Assembly (NCBI RefSeq): GCF_002159975.1
Contig: NZ_NFJR01000001.1
Coordinates: 1-64,000 of the forward strand
Direction: 5' to 3'
From: Barnesiella sp. An22
GTDB lineage: Bacteria > Bacteroidota > Bacteroidia > Bacteroidales > Barnesiellaceae
DNA length: 64,000 nucleotides
This document shows positions 42,475 to 49,456 of the stretch, piece after piece; within the stretch, counting starts at the first letter, position 1, and every line of letters starts with the position of its first letter. The notes below the pieces were generated by a model. It was not told the DNA's origin and ran no database searches. It saw nothing but the letters and a program-made list of their open reading frames with translations. A program made the position numbers and the translations under genes.

Positions 42475-43371
42475 TCACAGTCCAGCAAGAGTCTTGCTGG
42501 ACTGTTTGTTTCTGTAATTTCTAATTTTGATCTGATTCTGATGATGCATATACTCGGGCGTTTTGTATCCACAGGAGTAGTGAGGCCTAAGATTGTTATA
42601 CTTATAGACAGCATCCTTTATGATGCACCTCATGTCCTGTAAAGGCAGATCAAGTTTCTCAAGCAGGAACTCCTGCTTGAGTATTCCGTTCACACGCTCT
42701 GCCACAGCATTGGAATAAGGGTCATAGGATTCTGTCATACTGGGCGTTATGCGATACCGGCTCAGCATTTTCTGGTATGCGTCGGAGCAGTATTGTATGC
42801 CGCGGTCCGAGTGATGAATCAATGGATCTCCCTTATACAGACGGTTCCTGTTTGCCATTTTCAATGCGTTCAGGGGCCCCTGCGTGTCCAATGAACCGGA
42901 GAGGCAATATCCCATGATTTTCTTCGAATATGCGTCCGTCACCAGTGAGAGATACATATGCCTGCTCCTGTTGCCTATGTAGGTGATGTCCGACACCCAT
43001 ATTTCCTCCGGGCGTGTCGCCTCCATATTCTCCACAAGATTCTTGTGCTTCCTGAAACGGTGATGCGAGTTGGTTGTGACATGATATGAGCGGACGGGCT
43101 TTATGAGCATGTGGTTGGCACGCAGTATGTCGAAGAGCCTGTCGCGGCCGACATGCCTTTCCCTCAGGTCTGACCGCAGGATGTGATATAGCTTCCGGGT
43201 GCCTATGCGAGGCATCTCCAGCCGGATGTCCTGCACCATCTCCACGACTTCCGTAGCCTTCTGTCGGCTCCTGCATATACTCCACTGCTGCCGGTAATAT
43301 TTCTGCCTGCTTATCCCGAGCAGTCGGCAGACTCCGCTTATACTCACGGACTTCATCTCTCTGTATCGCAT
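42475..43371 (-). CDS. IS3 family transposase OrfB (rve integrase core)
   Basis: 298 residues. HTH_21-like N-terminus, then the integrase core with catalytic Asp in WVSDITYI, Asp in HHSDRGIQY and Glu in NAVAERVNGILKQE, spaced as in IS3 (DD(35)E). It is probably made mainly as an OrfAB fusion by -1 frameshifting from orfA at 43389-43395. A second possible Met five codons in. Confidence 0.95.
   Translation of the reverse strand: MRYREMKSVSISGVCRLLGISRQKYYRQQWSICRSRQKATEVVEMVQDIRLEMPRIGTRKLYHILRSDLRERHVGRDRLFDILRANHMLIKPVRSYHVTTNSHHRFRKHKNLVENMEATRPEEIWVSDITYIGNRSRHMYLSLVTDAYSKKIMGYCLSGSLDTQGPLNALKMANRNRLYKGDPLIHHSDRGIQYCSDAYQKMLSRYRITPSMTESYDPYSNAVAERVNGILKQEFLLEKLDLPLQDMRCIIKDAVYKYNNLRPHYSCGYKTPEYMHHQNQIKIRNYRNKQSSKTLAGL
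42478..42504. terminator. Hairpin at the end of the IS transposase gene
   Basis: CAGTCCAGCAAG pairs with CTTGCTGGACTG (12 bp, 3-nt loop) inside the last codons of orfB; on the plus strand it is followed by TTTGTTTCTG. It could stop read-through from the upstream GNAT operon into the element. A weak poly-T makes its strength doubtful. Confidence 0.5.
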
Positions 43372-43769
43372 GACTGTTCGGGAAAGGAGTTTTTTCTTAT
43401 GTCGATGTTGTATTCCTTTTCGGCGATGTCTATCATCAGATCGAAAAACTCGGCCTTCATGTCCTTCTGCTCCAGCTCCTTCTCCAGGCGGGCGTTCTTG
43501 CGTTCCAGCAGCCTCACCTTTTGCCGCAGCTCTAGAAGCTCCTGGTCCTTACTCTTTTCCATTGGCTTGCGGGATTTGTTCGAGACGTCAAAGTTACTGT
43601 ATTTTTCAATCCAGCGCTTCAGTGTGTTGTTGCCCTGTATGCCATATTTGCGCTGGAGCGCCATCTGGCTTATTCCGGTGTTCTCATACTCTTGAACAAC
43701 CGCCAATTTAAAGGACATGCTGTAGTCCTTTTGCGTTCGCTTAATGTACTCTCTTCCTGTCTTATCCAT
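43353..43769 (-). CDS. IS3 family OrfA (helix-turn-helix)
   Basis: 138 residues. HTH_Tnp_1-like domain at about 12-60 (SFKLAVVQEYENTG, ALQRKYGIQGNNTLKRW), followed by a leucine-zipper coil (residues 80-115). It overlaps orfB by 19 bp. In this family OrfA binds the ends and, fused to OrfB, forms the transposase. Confidence 0.95.
   Translation of the reverse strand: MDKTGREYIKRTQKDYSMSFKLAVVQEYENTGISQMALQRKYGIQGNNTLKRWIEKYSNFDVSNKSRKPMEKSKDQELLELRQKVRLLERKNARLEKELEQKDMKAEFFDLMIDIAEKEYNIDIRKNSFPEQSCDTER
43389..43395 (-). promoter_or_regulatory. Programmed -1 frameshift site of the IS3 element
   Basis: The heptamer A AAA AAC lies in the orfA reading frame (last base of AGA, then AAA AAC). A -1 slip leads directly into the orfB frame before its Met codon, the standard OrfAB scheme. 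Confidence 0.8.
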
Positions 43770-43823
43770 TTCGTTGCTCTTTTTGTTGTAACGCTATTTT
43801 AGGACTAGACCTGTAATAAAAAA

Positions 43824-43857
43824 AGAGAGGGGGCGGAATTTTTTCCGCCCCCTCTCT
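43824..43857 (-). terminator. Terminator of the subtilase operon
   Basis: A perfect 15-bp stem (AGAGAGGGGGCGGAA with its complement), 4-nt loop, followed on the minus strand by a run of seven T residues; 27 nt beyond the stop codon. Confidence 0.92.
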
Positions 43858-43883
43858 GTATGGGTGAGACCTGTCGGTTGTGG

Positions 43884-46088
43884 TTACTTGACGGTCAGTT
43901 TGGTCGTGATTTGGTTCTTTTCGCTGGTAATGCGCATGAGGTAGATACCCGGGGCAATACCGTTCAGCGATACGGCCCTCTGTTCGCCGGCCACGACATC
44001 GCCAGCATAAAGGTTGAGCACCTGGGCACCGTTGAGCGAGTAGAGGGCTACGGTTACCTGCTGGTCGTCGCTGGGCAACACGAAGTAGCAGCTCTCTGCA
44101 GCCGGGTTTGGATAGACCATCGAGCGGGTAGGAGCTCCGGTCTCTTCAATACCCGAGAATTCGTTGAGGCAATAGACCAGACCGTTGTAGGCATCGATTT
44201 TGCCATAACCCCACTGGTTGTTGCCTACACCGGCAATGCTGCCCGTGTAGCTGTCGGTCTTGGCCGATTTGGCGAATACTTCGCGCACCTGCTCGGGGGT
44301 GAGGGTAGGCCGGGCCTGCAACCAGGTGGCCAATACGCCCGTTACTACCGGTGCAGCCATCGAGGTGCCCTCCATCGAACCGTAGTAATAATTGGTACCG
44401 TTTACGTTGTATTGGCCTACCACGGTTGCGTAATAGTCGCTGCGGCTGGTGCTGCAGGTCGAACTGTTATACGACGATACGATCATTGTACCCGGTGCGG
44501 CTATATCGGGTTTCATACGGCCGTCGGCCGTCGGTCCGTGGCTCGAGAAGGTGGCCAGTTGGTCTACCGTCTGGTAGGATTGGTTGTACATCGAGCTGTT
44601 TCTGTGTTCGATATAGTTGCTGCTGGTGTAGGCACCTACCGAGATGATTCGTGAGCCTGTTCCACCGATTTCGCCCATGCTGGAGTCGTTGTCGCCGTTG
44701 GTAAATCCGCTTATCCCGAAGTTGGAGAACGCGGTATACGGCGTGTTGGTCCAGGCATTGACGGTACACTCTTCGGTTGCCGATACCTCGAAGCCCACAT
44801 GGTAATAGCTGCTCATCGGGATTACGTTCATATCGATTGTAATGTTGCCCTTCTGGTTATTGGGGTCGGTAGCCGTGGAGACATAGACTTCGCCGTAGGT
44901 ACCGGTGGGGCTGGATATCCGTTTGCTGGTGCTGGTCGCTGTCGAAAATTCGGTGGAGGTATAGACCTCTGTCTGGTTGCGGGTATCGTAAACGATAACT
45001 TTGAGCGATAAGGTCTTGTTGGCATCGCCCCAAATGTCGACGGTCGTATTTTGATTCTGACCCAGGTCGACCAGCGTTTTCATCGAAGAGTCGTCGGCAG
45101 TCAGCGTCTTTTTTACGTGTATGTTGGTCTCGGCTTCGTTACCGGCGGCACCTACCAGCAAGCGGCCTTCGCCTTGCAGCGAGTCGCAGATGCGGTCGAA
45201 GGTCGAGGTTCCGTCGTGCGGCCCGATGTGGTAACCGAGACTCATGTTGATAACACACGGTTTGCCTACCGATTCGGCATAGTCGTAGATGTACTTGATA
45301 CCGTCGCTGATGCTCGTGTTGCTGCTGCTGGTATCGTAGAGGTTGTAGCTTACAAACACCAGGTCGGCGTCGGGAGCCACGCCGTAGTAACTGTTGCCGT
45401 GATAGGCTCCGGCTGCGATACCGGCCACGTGAGTGGCGTGGCAGTCGGCCATATCCTGTTTGGCCGATACGATCGACTCGGAGGTCGTATATTCCCGACC
45501 GTAGTAGTAACCCGAGGGAGGCGTACCCGTAGCGTTTTGGTTCCATACCCTCTTCACGCGCAGGTTTTCTCCGGCCGTATCGTAGAAGTTGATGTGGTTG
45601 TATTGGAAACCGCCGTCGATGATACCCACCACGACATCTTTACCCGTGTAGGCCTGGGTGAGGCCCGTACCGGCGTGCAGGGCGTCGACATTGGCGAAGG
45701 CGGCGCTGCGTACCGTGTTCATGAGTTTATGTACCGGACGTCCGATCTCGATATACTCGACCGACGGCAGTTGCGATACCGCCTCGAGTTTGTCGGCCGG
45801 AATGCGTATCGAGAGGATGGTACCGTATTGGGCATTGACGGTTACACCGTTGTCGGCCAGGCCTTCGAGGTCGTTTTCATCGTTAAGGTGGAGGAATGCC
45901 GAGACGATGGTCTGGCTATTCTCCTGGTCTACGGCATAGGTCGATTTCAGTTTGGCGCGTTGCATCGTAGGGGTCGATTCGTAACTGCGCAGAAAATTTT
46001 GAGTCGATGGCGACATCTTCTCTTCAGCGGTTGCGCCAAATTGACAGGCAAGCGCTAAGAGATAAACTGATAGTAATACTTTTTTCAT
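43884..46088 (-). CDS. S8 family subtilisin-like peptidase with T9SS type A sorting domain
   Basis: 734 residues: signal peptide (1-21), an N-terminal I9-like propeptide (about 45-118), a subtilase domain with Asp158 (GIIDGGFQ), His217 (CHATHVAG) and Ser575 (GTSMAAP), with a long insert between His and Ser, and a C-terminal T9SS type A sorting domain (about 655-734, MVYPNPAAESCYFVLP ... KNQITTKLTVK). The protein should be exported across the outer membrane by T9SS and fixed on the surface or released. Lies 42 nt after the propeptide-like lipoprotein gene, in the same transcript. Confidence 0.96.
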   Translation of the reverse strand: MKKVLLSVYLLALACQFGATAEEKMSPSTQNFLRSYESTPTMQRAKLKSTYAVDQENSQTIVSAFLHLNDENDLEGLADNGVTVNAQYGTILSIRIPADKLEAVSQLPSVEYIEIGRPVHKLMNTVRSAAFANVDALHAGTGLTQAYTGKDVVVGIIDGGFQYNHINFYDTAGENLRVKRVWNQNATGTPPSGYYYGREYTTSESIVSAKQDMADCHATHVAGIAAGAYHGNSYYGVAPDADLVFVSYNLYDTSSSNTSISDGIKYIYDYAESVGKPCVINMSLGYHIGPHDGTSTFDRICDSLQGEGRLLVGAAGNEAETNIHVKKTLTADDSSMKTLVDLGQNQNTTVDIWGDANKTLSLKVIVYDTRNQTEVYTSTEFSTATSTSKRISSPTGTYGEVYVSTATDPNNQKGNITIDMNVIPMSSYYHVGFEVSATEECTVNAWTNTPYTAFSNFGISGFTNGDNDSSMGEIGGTGSRIISVGAYTSSNYIEHRNSSMYNQSYQTVDQLATFSSHGPTADGRMKPDIAAPGTMIVSSYNSSTCSTSRSDYYATVVGQYNVNGTNYYYGSMEGTSMAAPVVTGVLATWLQARPTLTPEQVREVFAKSAKTDSYTGSIAGVGNNQWGYGKIDAYNGLVYCLNEFSGIEETGAPTRSMVYPNPAAESCYFVLPSDDQQVTVALYSLNGAQVLNLYAGDVVAGEQRAVSLNGIAPGIYLMRITSEKNQITTKLTVK

Positions 46089-46130
46089 CGATTTAGTTAT
46101 TAAAACAATAGATAATTCGTAAAGGTTTAG

Positions 46131-46580
46131 TTATCGGGGACGTGCAGGCGACGATGCCTCGATATAGGTAATGCCCGGCAGGGTAACGAAGCGGGTAAGG
46201 CTTCGCAAGGGTACGGCAAAACTGTACATCGTCTCGTTGTACTTCACGCAATAGCCGCCCAGTTGGGTGAGGGCGTCGGCATCGAATTCGGCATCGGCGT
46301 GCAGAAATCCGGTGGCGAGGTATTGGCCGTTCTGGTTGCGCAGGGAGAAGCGTTGTGTCAGCAACGACGAGGGGGTATAGTCGTCGATAGTCTTGCCCGA
46401 TTGTGCGAGGTCGGCTTGCCAGGCTTCCCAAAACATACGGAACGATGCAGATACGGGTAACTCCTGCGGCAGGGTGTAGTCGGTCGTCACGACCGTGTTT
46501 TCAGTCTTCGACATATTCTTGTTGGTGTGGCATCCTGCCAGGGCGATGATTGCCATCGCTGTGCATATAAATCTCCACAT
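46131..46580 (-). CDS. Lipoprotein resembling the propeptide of the adjacent subtilase
   Basis: 149 residues. Lipobox ALAGC with Cys17. Residues about 88-146 align with residues 62-119 of the neighbouring subtilase, its I9-like propeptide: GFLHADAEFD against AFLHLNDEND, and LPGITYIEASSPARP against LPSVEYIEIGRP. The protease domain is absent. In known systems a subtilase propeptide acts as folding helper and inhibitor; here a membrane-anchored free copy lies first in the operon. The role as chaperone or periplasmic inhibitor is inference. Confidence 0.7.
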   Translation of the reverse strand: MWRFICTAMAIIALAGCHTNKNMSKTENTVVTTDYTLPQELPVSASFRMFWEAWQADLAQSGKTIDDYTPSSLLTQRFSLRNQNGQYLATGFLHADAEFDADALTQLGGYCVKYNETMYSFAVPLRSLTRFVTLPGITYIEASSPARPR

Positions 46581-46582
46581 GG

Positions 46583-46599
46583 TGATAAATTTTTTATCA
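46583..46599. promoter_or_regulatory. Palindrome TGATAAA-N3-TTTATCA at the start of the subtilase operon
   Basis: A 17-bp inverted repeat immediately upstream of the lipoprotein ATG, beside the predicted start site. It would fit a repressor site. No regulator known. Confidence 0.4.
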
Positions 46600-46608
46600 T
46601 TAGGCGGG

Positions 46609-46616
46609 CAAATATA
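46609..46616 (-). promoter_or_regulatory. -7 box of the propeptide-lipoprotein / subtilase operon
   Basis: TATATTTG on the minus strand, 29 nt upstream of the lipoprotein ATG. No -33 TTTG at 19-21 nt. Confidence 0.5.
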
Positions 46617-46735
46617 GAAATTTTTTTCTCTTCCTATTATTTTTACAACAAAAATATTATCACTTGTAAATTTTTATACACAGAATAGTAGCTATTTGGC
46701 AGGGCTGATAAGGGAAAAAGAACCAAATTTTACAT

Positions 46736-47848
46736 TTATTGCCGTTTCAGCCGGGAGGCCAGCAGAGTATTCAGCTCCTCTTCCGAAGGGTTATTGGCCA
46801 CGATGGTGCCGTCGGGGGCGATGAGGACGAAGTGGGGGATGCCTTGAATCACATACGACAGGATGGCGTCGGAGTCCCACCCCTTGGGGTCGCCCAGTTG
46901 CGGCCACGTCATCTGGTTTTCGCGCACATAGGTGAGCCAGGCTTCGCGATCGGTATCGAGCGAGATGCTCACTATCGAGAGTTGTCCGTTGCCGTATCGG
47001 CTGTACAACTGTTTCAGATAGGGAGTCTGTCGCTGGCAGGGCGGACACCACGAGGCCCAGAAGTCGAGCAGCACATACCGGCCGTGCCCTACGTATTGCG
47101 AGAGCGAGGCCATTGTTCCCTCGGGCGTTTGCAGGGTCAGGTCGGTGTAGGGCATGTCGGGGGCCACGTTTTTCAGGCGCGAGAGCATGTGCGACAGCTT
47201 CTGGATGGCCGGATTCTTTTTGAACGAGGTGGCGGCATTGGCGATGAGGCTACGTTGCTCGTCGGGCGAGAAGAGAAAGCTGTTTTGCAGAAACAGGTAG
47301 ACCGAGGTCACGTTGTCGGTATTGGCCGCGATGTATTTGCGGGTCAGCCGTTCGAGCCCCTGCTGCTCTTTTTCGAAAGCCTGTTTCAGGGTGTTGAAGG
47401 TGCTGTCGGTGAGTTGTCCGGCGAGATAGTCCTTCAGGTAAAGTCGGGTAATCTCCTGTATGTGGCTGTCGAAGGTCTGACGTTGCTCCTCGTAGACTTG
47501 CAGCCGGTCGTTGAGCGGAGTGCCCGACAGGTGGGTGACCGAGTCGAATGTCACCTCGATGGTGCCGGGTTCGAGGGCGAGCAGCAGCGGGGGATATTGT
47601 GACGCCCGCTCGTCGCGGGGTACCAGTATGGCAATAGCTGGTTCTGTCTGGTCTCCTTCGAACGTAAAGGCGCCGTTTCGGACTACGGCGCTGTCGATGA
47701 TTTCGAATTGTTGTCCGGTCAGCTTTTGCAGAAAGAGCGTAGTTCCGTCGGGGAGCAGTTGGGTGTGTCCCTCTATTTCGTATTTCCCGTTGCAGTTGGC
47801 CAGGCTTACCCCGATGGCGATATATCCGATCAGTCGTACTAATTTCAT
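46736..47848 (-). CDS. TlpA-family disulfide reductase lipoprotein with DUF4369
   Basis: 370 residues. Lipobox SLANC (Cys19), DUF4369-like domain (about 22-110), helical linker (about 110-235) and a TlpA/ResA-type thioredoxin domain (about 240-365) with intact W267-C-P-P-C271 and cis-Pro region (IPHFVLIAPDG). It would reduce disulfides in the periplasm or on haem proteins. The paralogue at 12.7 kb has the same layout without the CxxC. Confidence 0.92.
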   Translation of the reverse strand: MKLVRLIGYIAIGVSLANCNGKYEIEGHTQLLPDGTTLFLQKLTGQQFEIIDSAVVRNGAFTFEGDQTEPAIAILVPRDERASQYPPLLLALEPGTIEVTFDSVTHLSGTPLNDRLQVYEEQRQTFDSHIQEITRLYLKDYLAGQLTDSTFNTLKQAFEKEQQGLERLTRKYIAANTDNVTSVYLFLQNSFLFSPDEQRSLIANAATSFKKNPAIQKLSHMLSRLKNVAPDMPYTDLTLQTPEGTMASLSQYVGHGRYVLLDFWASWCPPCQRQTPYLKQLYSRYGNGQLSIVSISLDTDREAWLTYVRENQMTWPQLGDPKGWDSDAILSYVIQGIPHFVLIAPDGTIVANNPSEEELNTLLASRLKRQ

Positions 47849-47865
47849 GGTCGTTTCATATTTCC

Positions 47866-47879
47866 GTTTATCTATAAAC
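47866..47879. promoter_or_regulatory. Palindrome GTTTAT-CT-ATAAAC upstream of the TlpA gene
   Basis: A perfect 14-bp dyad 18 nt upstream of the ATG, where it would overlap the transcription start. Function unproven. Confidence 0.35.
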
Positions 47880-48035
47880 AGAAGATAATCAACAAGGTTT
47901 AGCCGACGTCGGGGATTAACAATTATCGGTCAGGCTCGACTTCTGCGGGGTGTCGGGGCGAGGGGTTTCGGTGATGAGGATTGTATGTGGAGGCCAGTCT
48001 TGGTGCATAATGGTCTCGAAGGAGATAAGGGAGGA

Positions 48036-48299
48036 TTAGCGAAACCGTTTGAACAGACGGAATATTCGTGATACCAGTCGGAATCCCCACATGGCGCTCT
48101 CGAGCAGGGTGACACCGCCGAGCAGGTTGCTGCCGATGTATTTGGTAATTGATCGAGCTTCGGTAAAGGGCGAGATGACCTGTCGATAAGCCTCGTCGAC
48201 ACACTTTCGTTGTTCGGCAATAGCCGTTTTCAGGGCTTGTCGTCGAGCGGCAATCTCTTCGAGGGTAAGACCTTTGGATGGGGTTTTCGGTGTATCCAT
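48036..48299 (-). CDS. Small protein (87 aa) of the envelope trio, unknown family
   Basis: 87 residues. Starts 1 nt after the holin-like gene stop, so translation is coupled. A charged helical N-terminus (LEEIAARRQALKTAIAEQR) precedes a short, only moderately hydrophobic C-terminal helix (SNLLGGVTLLESAMWGFRL) and a basic end. Possibly a membrane-associated partner of the holin-like protein. I do not recognise a named family. Confidence 0.7.
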   Translation of the reverse strand: MDTPKTPSKGLTLEEIAARRQALKTAIAEQRKCVDEAYRQVISPFTEARSITKYIGSNLLGGVTLLESAMWGFRLVSRIFRLFKRFR

Positions 48300-48300
48300 G

Positions 48301-48660
48301 TTATTGAGGAGTTTTGTCGTTATCTAATAGTACGCGCGAAATGAATCGGGTGATGGGGGCGAGGATGAGTTGCCGTTTGAAGATGACTACAATGGCAATG
48401 AGCACCAGGAACAGCGCACCGAGCAGGGCATAGCTGCCCACGATGCCCACGAGCGGTTCCAGCAGATAGACCAGGGCAAACGACAGGTATATGCCGGCCC
48501 CTACGGCCAGAACCAGAATGATGATAAAGAGTACCGACATGCCCAGAATGACCGAAATCTTTTCGGTGGCCGTCAGTTTGGCATAGTCGATTTGCAGGGT
48601 GAGGTATTTTTTACCTTCGTCGAATAGTCGCTTGAATGAGTTGTCGGGGGTATCGGGCAT
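48301..48660 (-). CDS. Phage holin superfamily / YqjE-like membrane protein
   Basis: 119 residues with two transmembrane helices (about 37-60, LGMSVLFIIILVLAVGAGIYL, and 75-100, VGSYALLGALFLVLIAIVVIF) and a cytosolic amphipathic N-terminus (LTLQIDYAKLTATEKISVI). This matches the YqjE/phage_holin_3-like family that sits beside YtxH and small stress proteins; it is not a lytic phage gene. Part of a three-gene envelope-stress cluster with the YtxH protein (48766-48969) and the 87-aa protein. Confidence 0.82.
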   Translation of the reverse strand: MPDTPDNSFKRLFDEGKKYLTLQIDYAKLTATEKISVILGMSVLFIIILVLAVGAGIYLSFALVYLLEPLVGIVGSYALLGALFLVLIAIVVIFKRQLILAPITRFISRVLLDNDKTPQ

Positions 48661-48765
48661 AATATAGCAGGGTTAGAGGAGATACATAAGGTATAGATAC
48701 ACAATGAGAGTATCAAGACTACCGAAGGTCTGTCTTGATATTCCCATTGTGGTAACGGGCGCAGT

Positions 48766-48969
48766 CTATTTTACGCCTTTCACTTCTTCGGCAATCTGGT
48801 CGACGAGTTGCTCCATCTCTTCTTTCTTCAGGTGGATACCCTTGTCGTGAAGCATTTTACAGATGCGAGCTCTCATGTCCGAGCCCTTTTCGGGGGCAAA
48901 CAAGATGCCGGCCACAGCACCCACGGCGGCTCCGCCGAGGAATGCAAACAGTAAATTAAGACCTTTCAT
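48766..48969 (-). CDS. YtxH domain protein
   Basis: 67 residues with a single glycine-rich membrane helix (LLFAFLGGAAVGAVAGILFAP) followed by a charged helix, as in YtxH stress proteins. The frame is open further upstream to 49041, but the ATG at 48969 lies 28 nt below a TATCTTTG box and has the family N-terminus (MKGLNLL). A 105-nt gap separates it from the holin-like gene. Confidence 0.85.
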   Translation of the reverse strand: MKGLNLLFAFLGGAAVGAVAGILFAPEKGSDMRARICKMLHDKGIHLKKEEMEQLVDQIAEEVKGVK

Positions 48970-48997
48970 AATCTTTATCGTTTTTAATGTGACTATA

Positions 48998-49005
48998 CAA
49001 AGATA
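48998..49005 (-). promoter_or_regulatory. -7 box of the YtxH gene
   Basis: TATCTTTG on the minus strand, 29 nt upstream of the ATG. No -33 TTTG at the usual distance. Confidence 0.5.
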
Positions 49006-49120
49006 ACAAAGTATTTGGATTTTTGTTAGTCTGCGCGCCAAAGATTTTCGCTTTTATGAATTGTTTTACAAAAAAGTATAAAGGATAGAAGCGGGCCGAA
49101 TCACGAATGGCGAAAGTTCG

Positions 49121-49359
49121 TATCTTTGCTTGATGCGAAGATACGATACGGCTCGGCCAAGCAAATTGTGCAAGCATCTTTGCTTGTCTCTCGCCTTTCA
49201 CTATCTTTCCAGAAGATAGGATGCGGCTCGGCCAAGCAAATTGTGCAAGCATCTTTGCTTGTCTCTCGCCTTTCACTATCTTTCCAGAAGATAGGATGTG
49301 GCTCGGCAAAAAAACTCAAACAAGTTTGGCTTTTTTGCTCTCGCCTTTCACTATCTTTG
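49121..49359 (+). repeat. Promoter-bearing hairpin repeat, locus 4 (three tandem 75-bp units) upstream of uvrA
   Basis: Three units of exactly 75 bp: 49134-49208, 49209-49283 and 49284-49358. The first two share arms CAAGCAAA and TTTGCTTG; the third has a different arm pair, CAAAC/GTTTG flanked by A and T runs, so pairing is kept while sequence changes. -7 boxes: TATCTTTG at 49121-49128, TATCTTTC at 49202 and 49277, and TATCTTTG at 49352-49359 (the box nearest uvrA). The internal boxes have lost the final G. Leader to the uvrA ATG about 90 nt. Confidence 0.88.
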
Positions 49360-49456
49360 CACTCACTTTGCCGGGCCGGGCGCGACCTCATGGGGCAACG
49401 CATCGGGAGGCATGTCGAAAAAGCAACAAAGGAACCAAAAGTTATTTCCGGGAACT

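Larger units (their letters stand above)
42423..43810 (-). mobile_element. IS3-family insertion sequence, complete
   Basis: About 1.39 kb bounded by imperfect 24-bp inverted repeats (42423-42446 and 43787-43810; 20 of 24 identical, outer ten bases GTCTAGTCCT exact). Contains overlapping orfA and orfB in the -1 frame relation typical of the family, DDE intact, so it may be active. No clear target duplication is visible at the junctions (left flank CTTGTT, right flank CTGTAA). Inserted just beyond the GNAT gene and before a terminator, so it breaks no gene. Confidence 0.93.

Noticed and set aside
42417-43815. Target-site duplication at the IS3 ends
   Set aside because: Left flank CTTGTT and right flank CTGTAA do not share a clear 3-4 bp duplication.
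48301-48660. Prophage holin and nearby phage remnants
   Set aside because: The protein is the YqjE-like stress type beside YtxH; no other phage gene is present.
49121-49359. CRISPR array at the three tandem units before uvrA
   Set aside because: Period is 75 bp of full repeat without unique spacers; the units are promoter-like and no cas genes are nearby.
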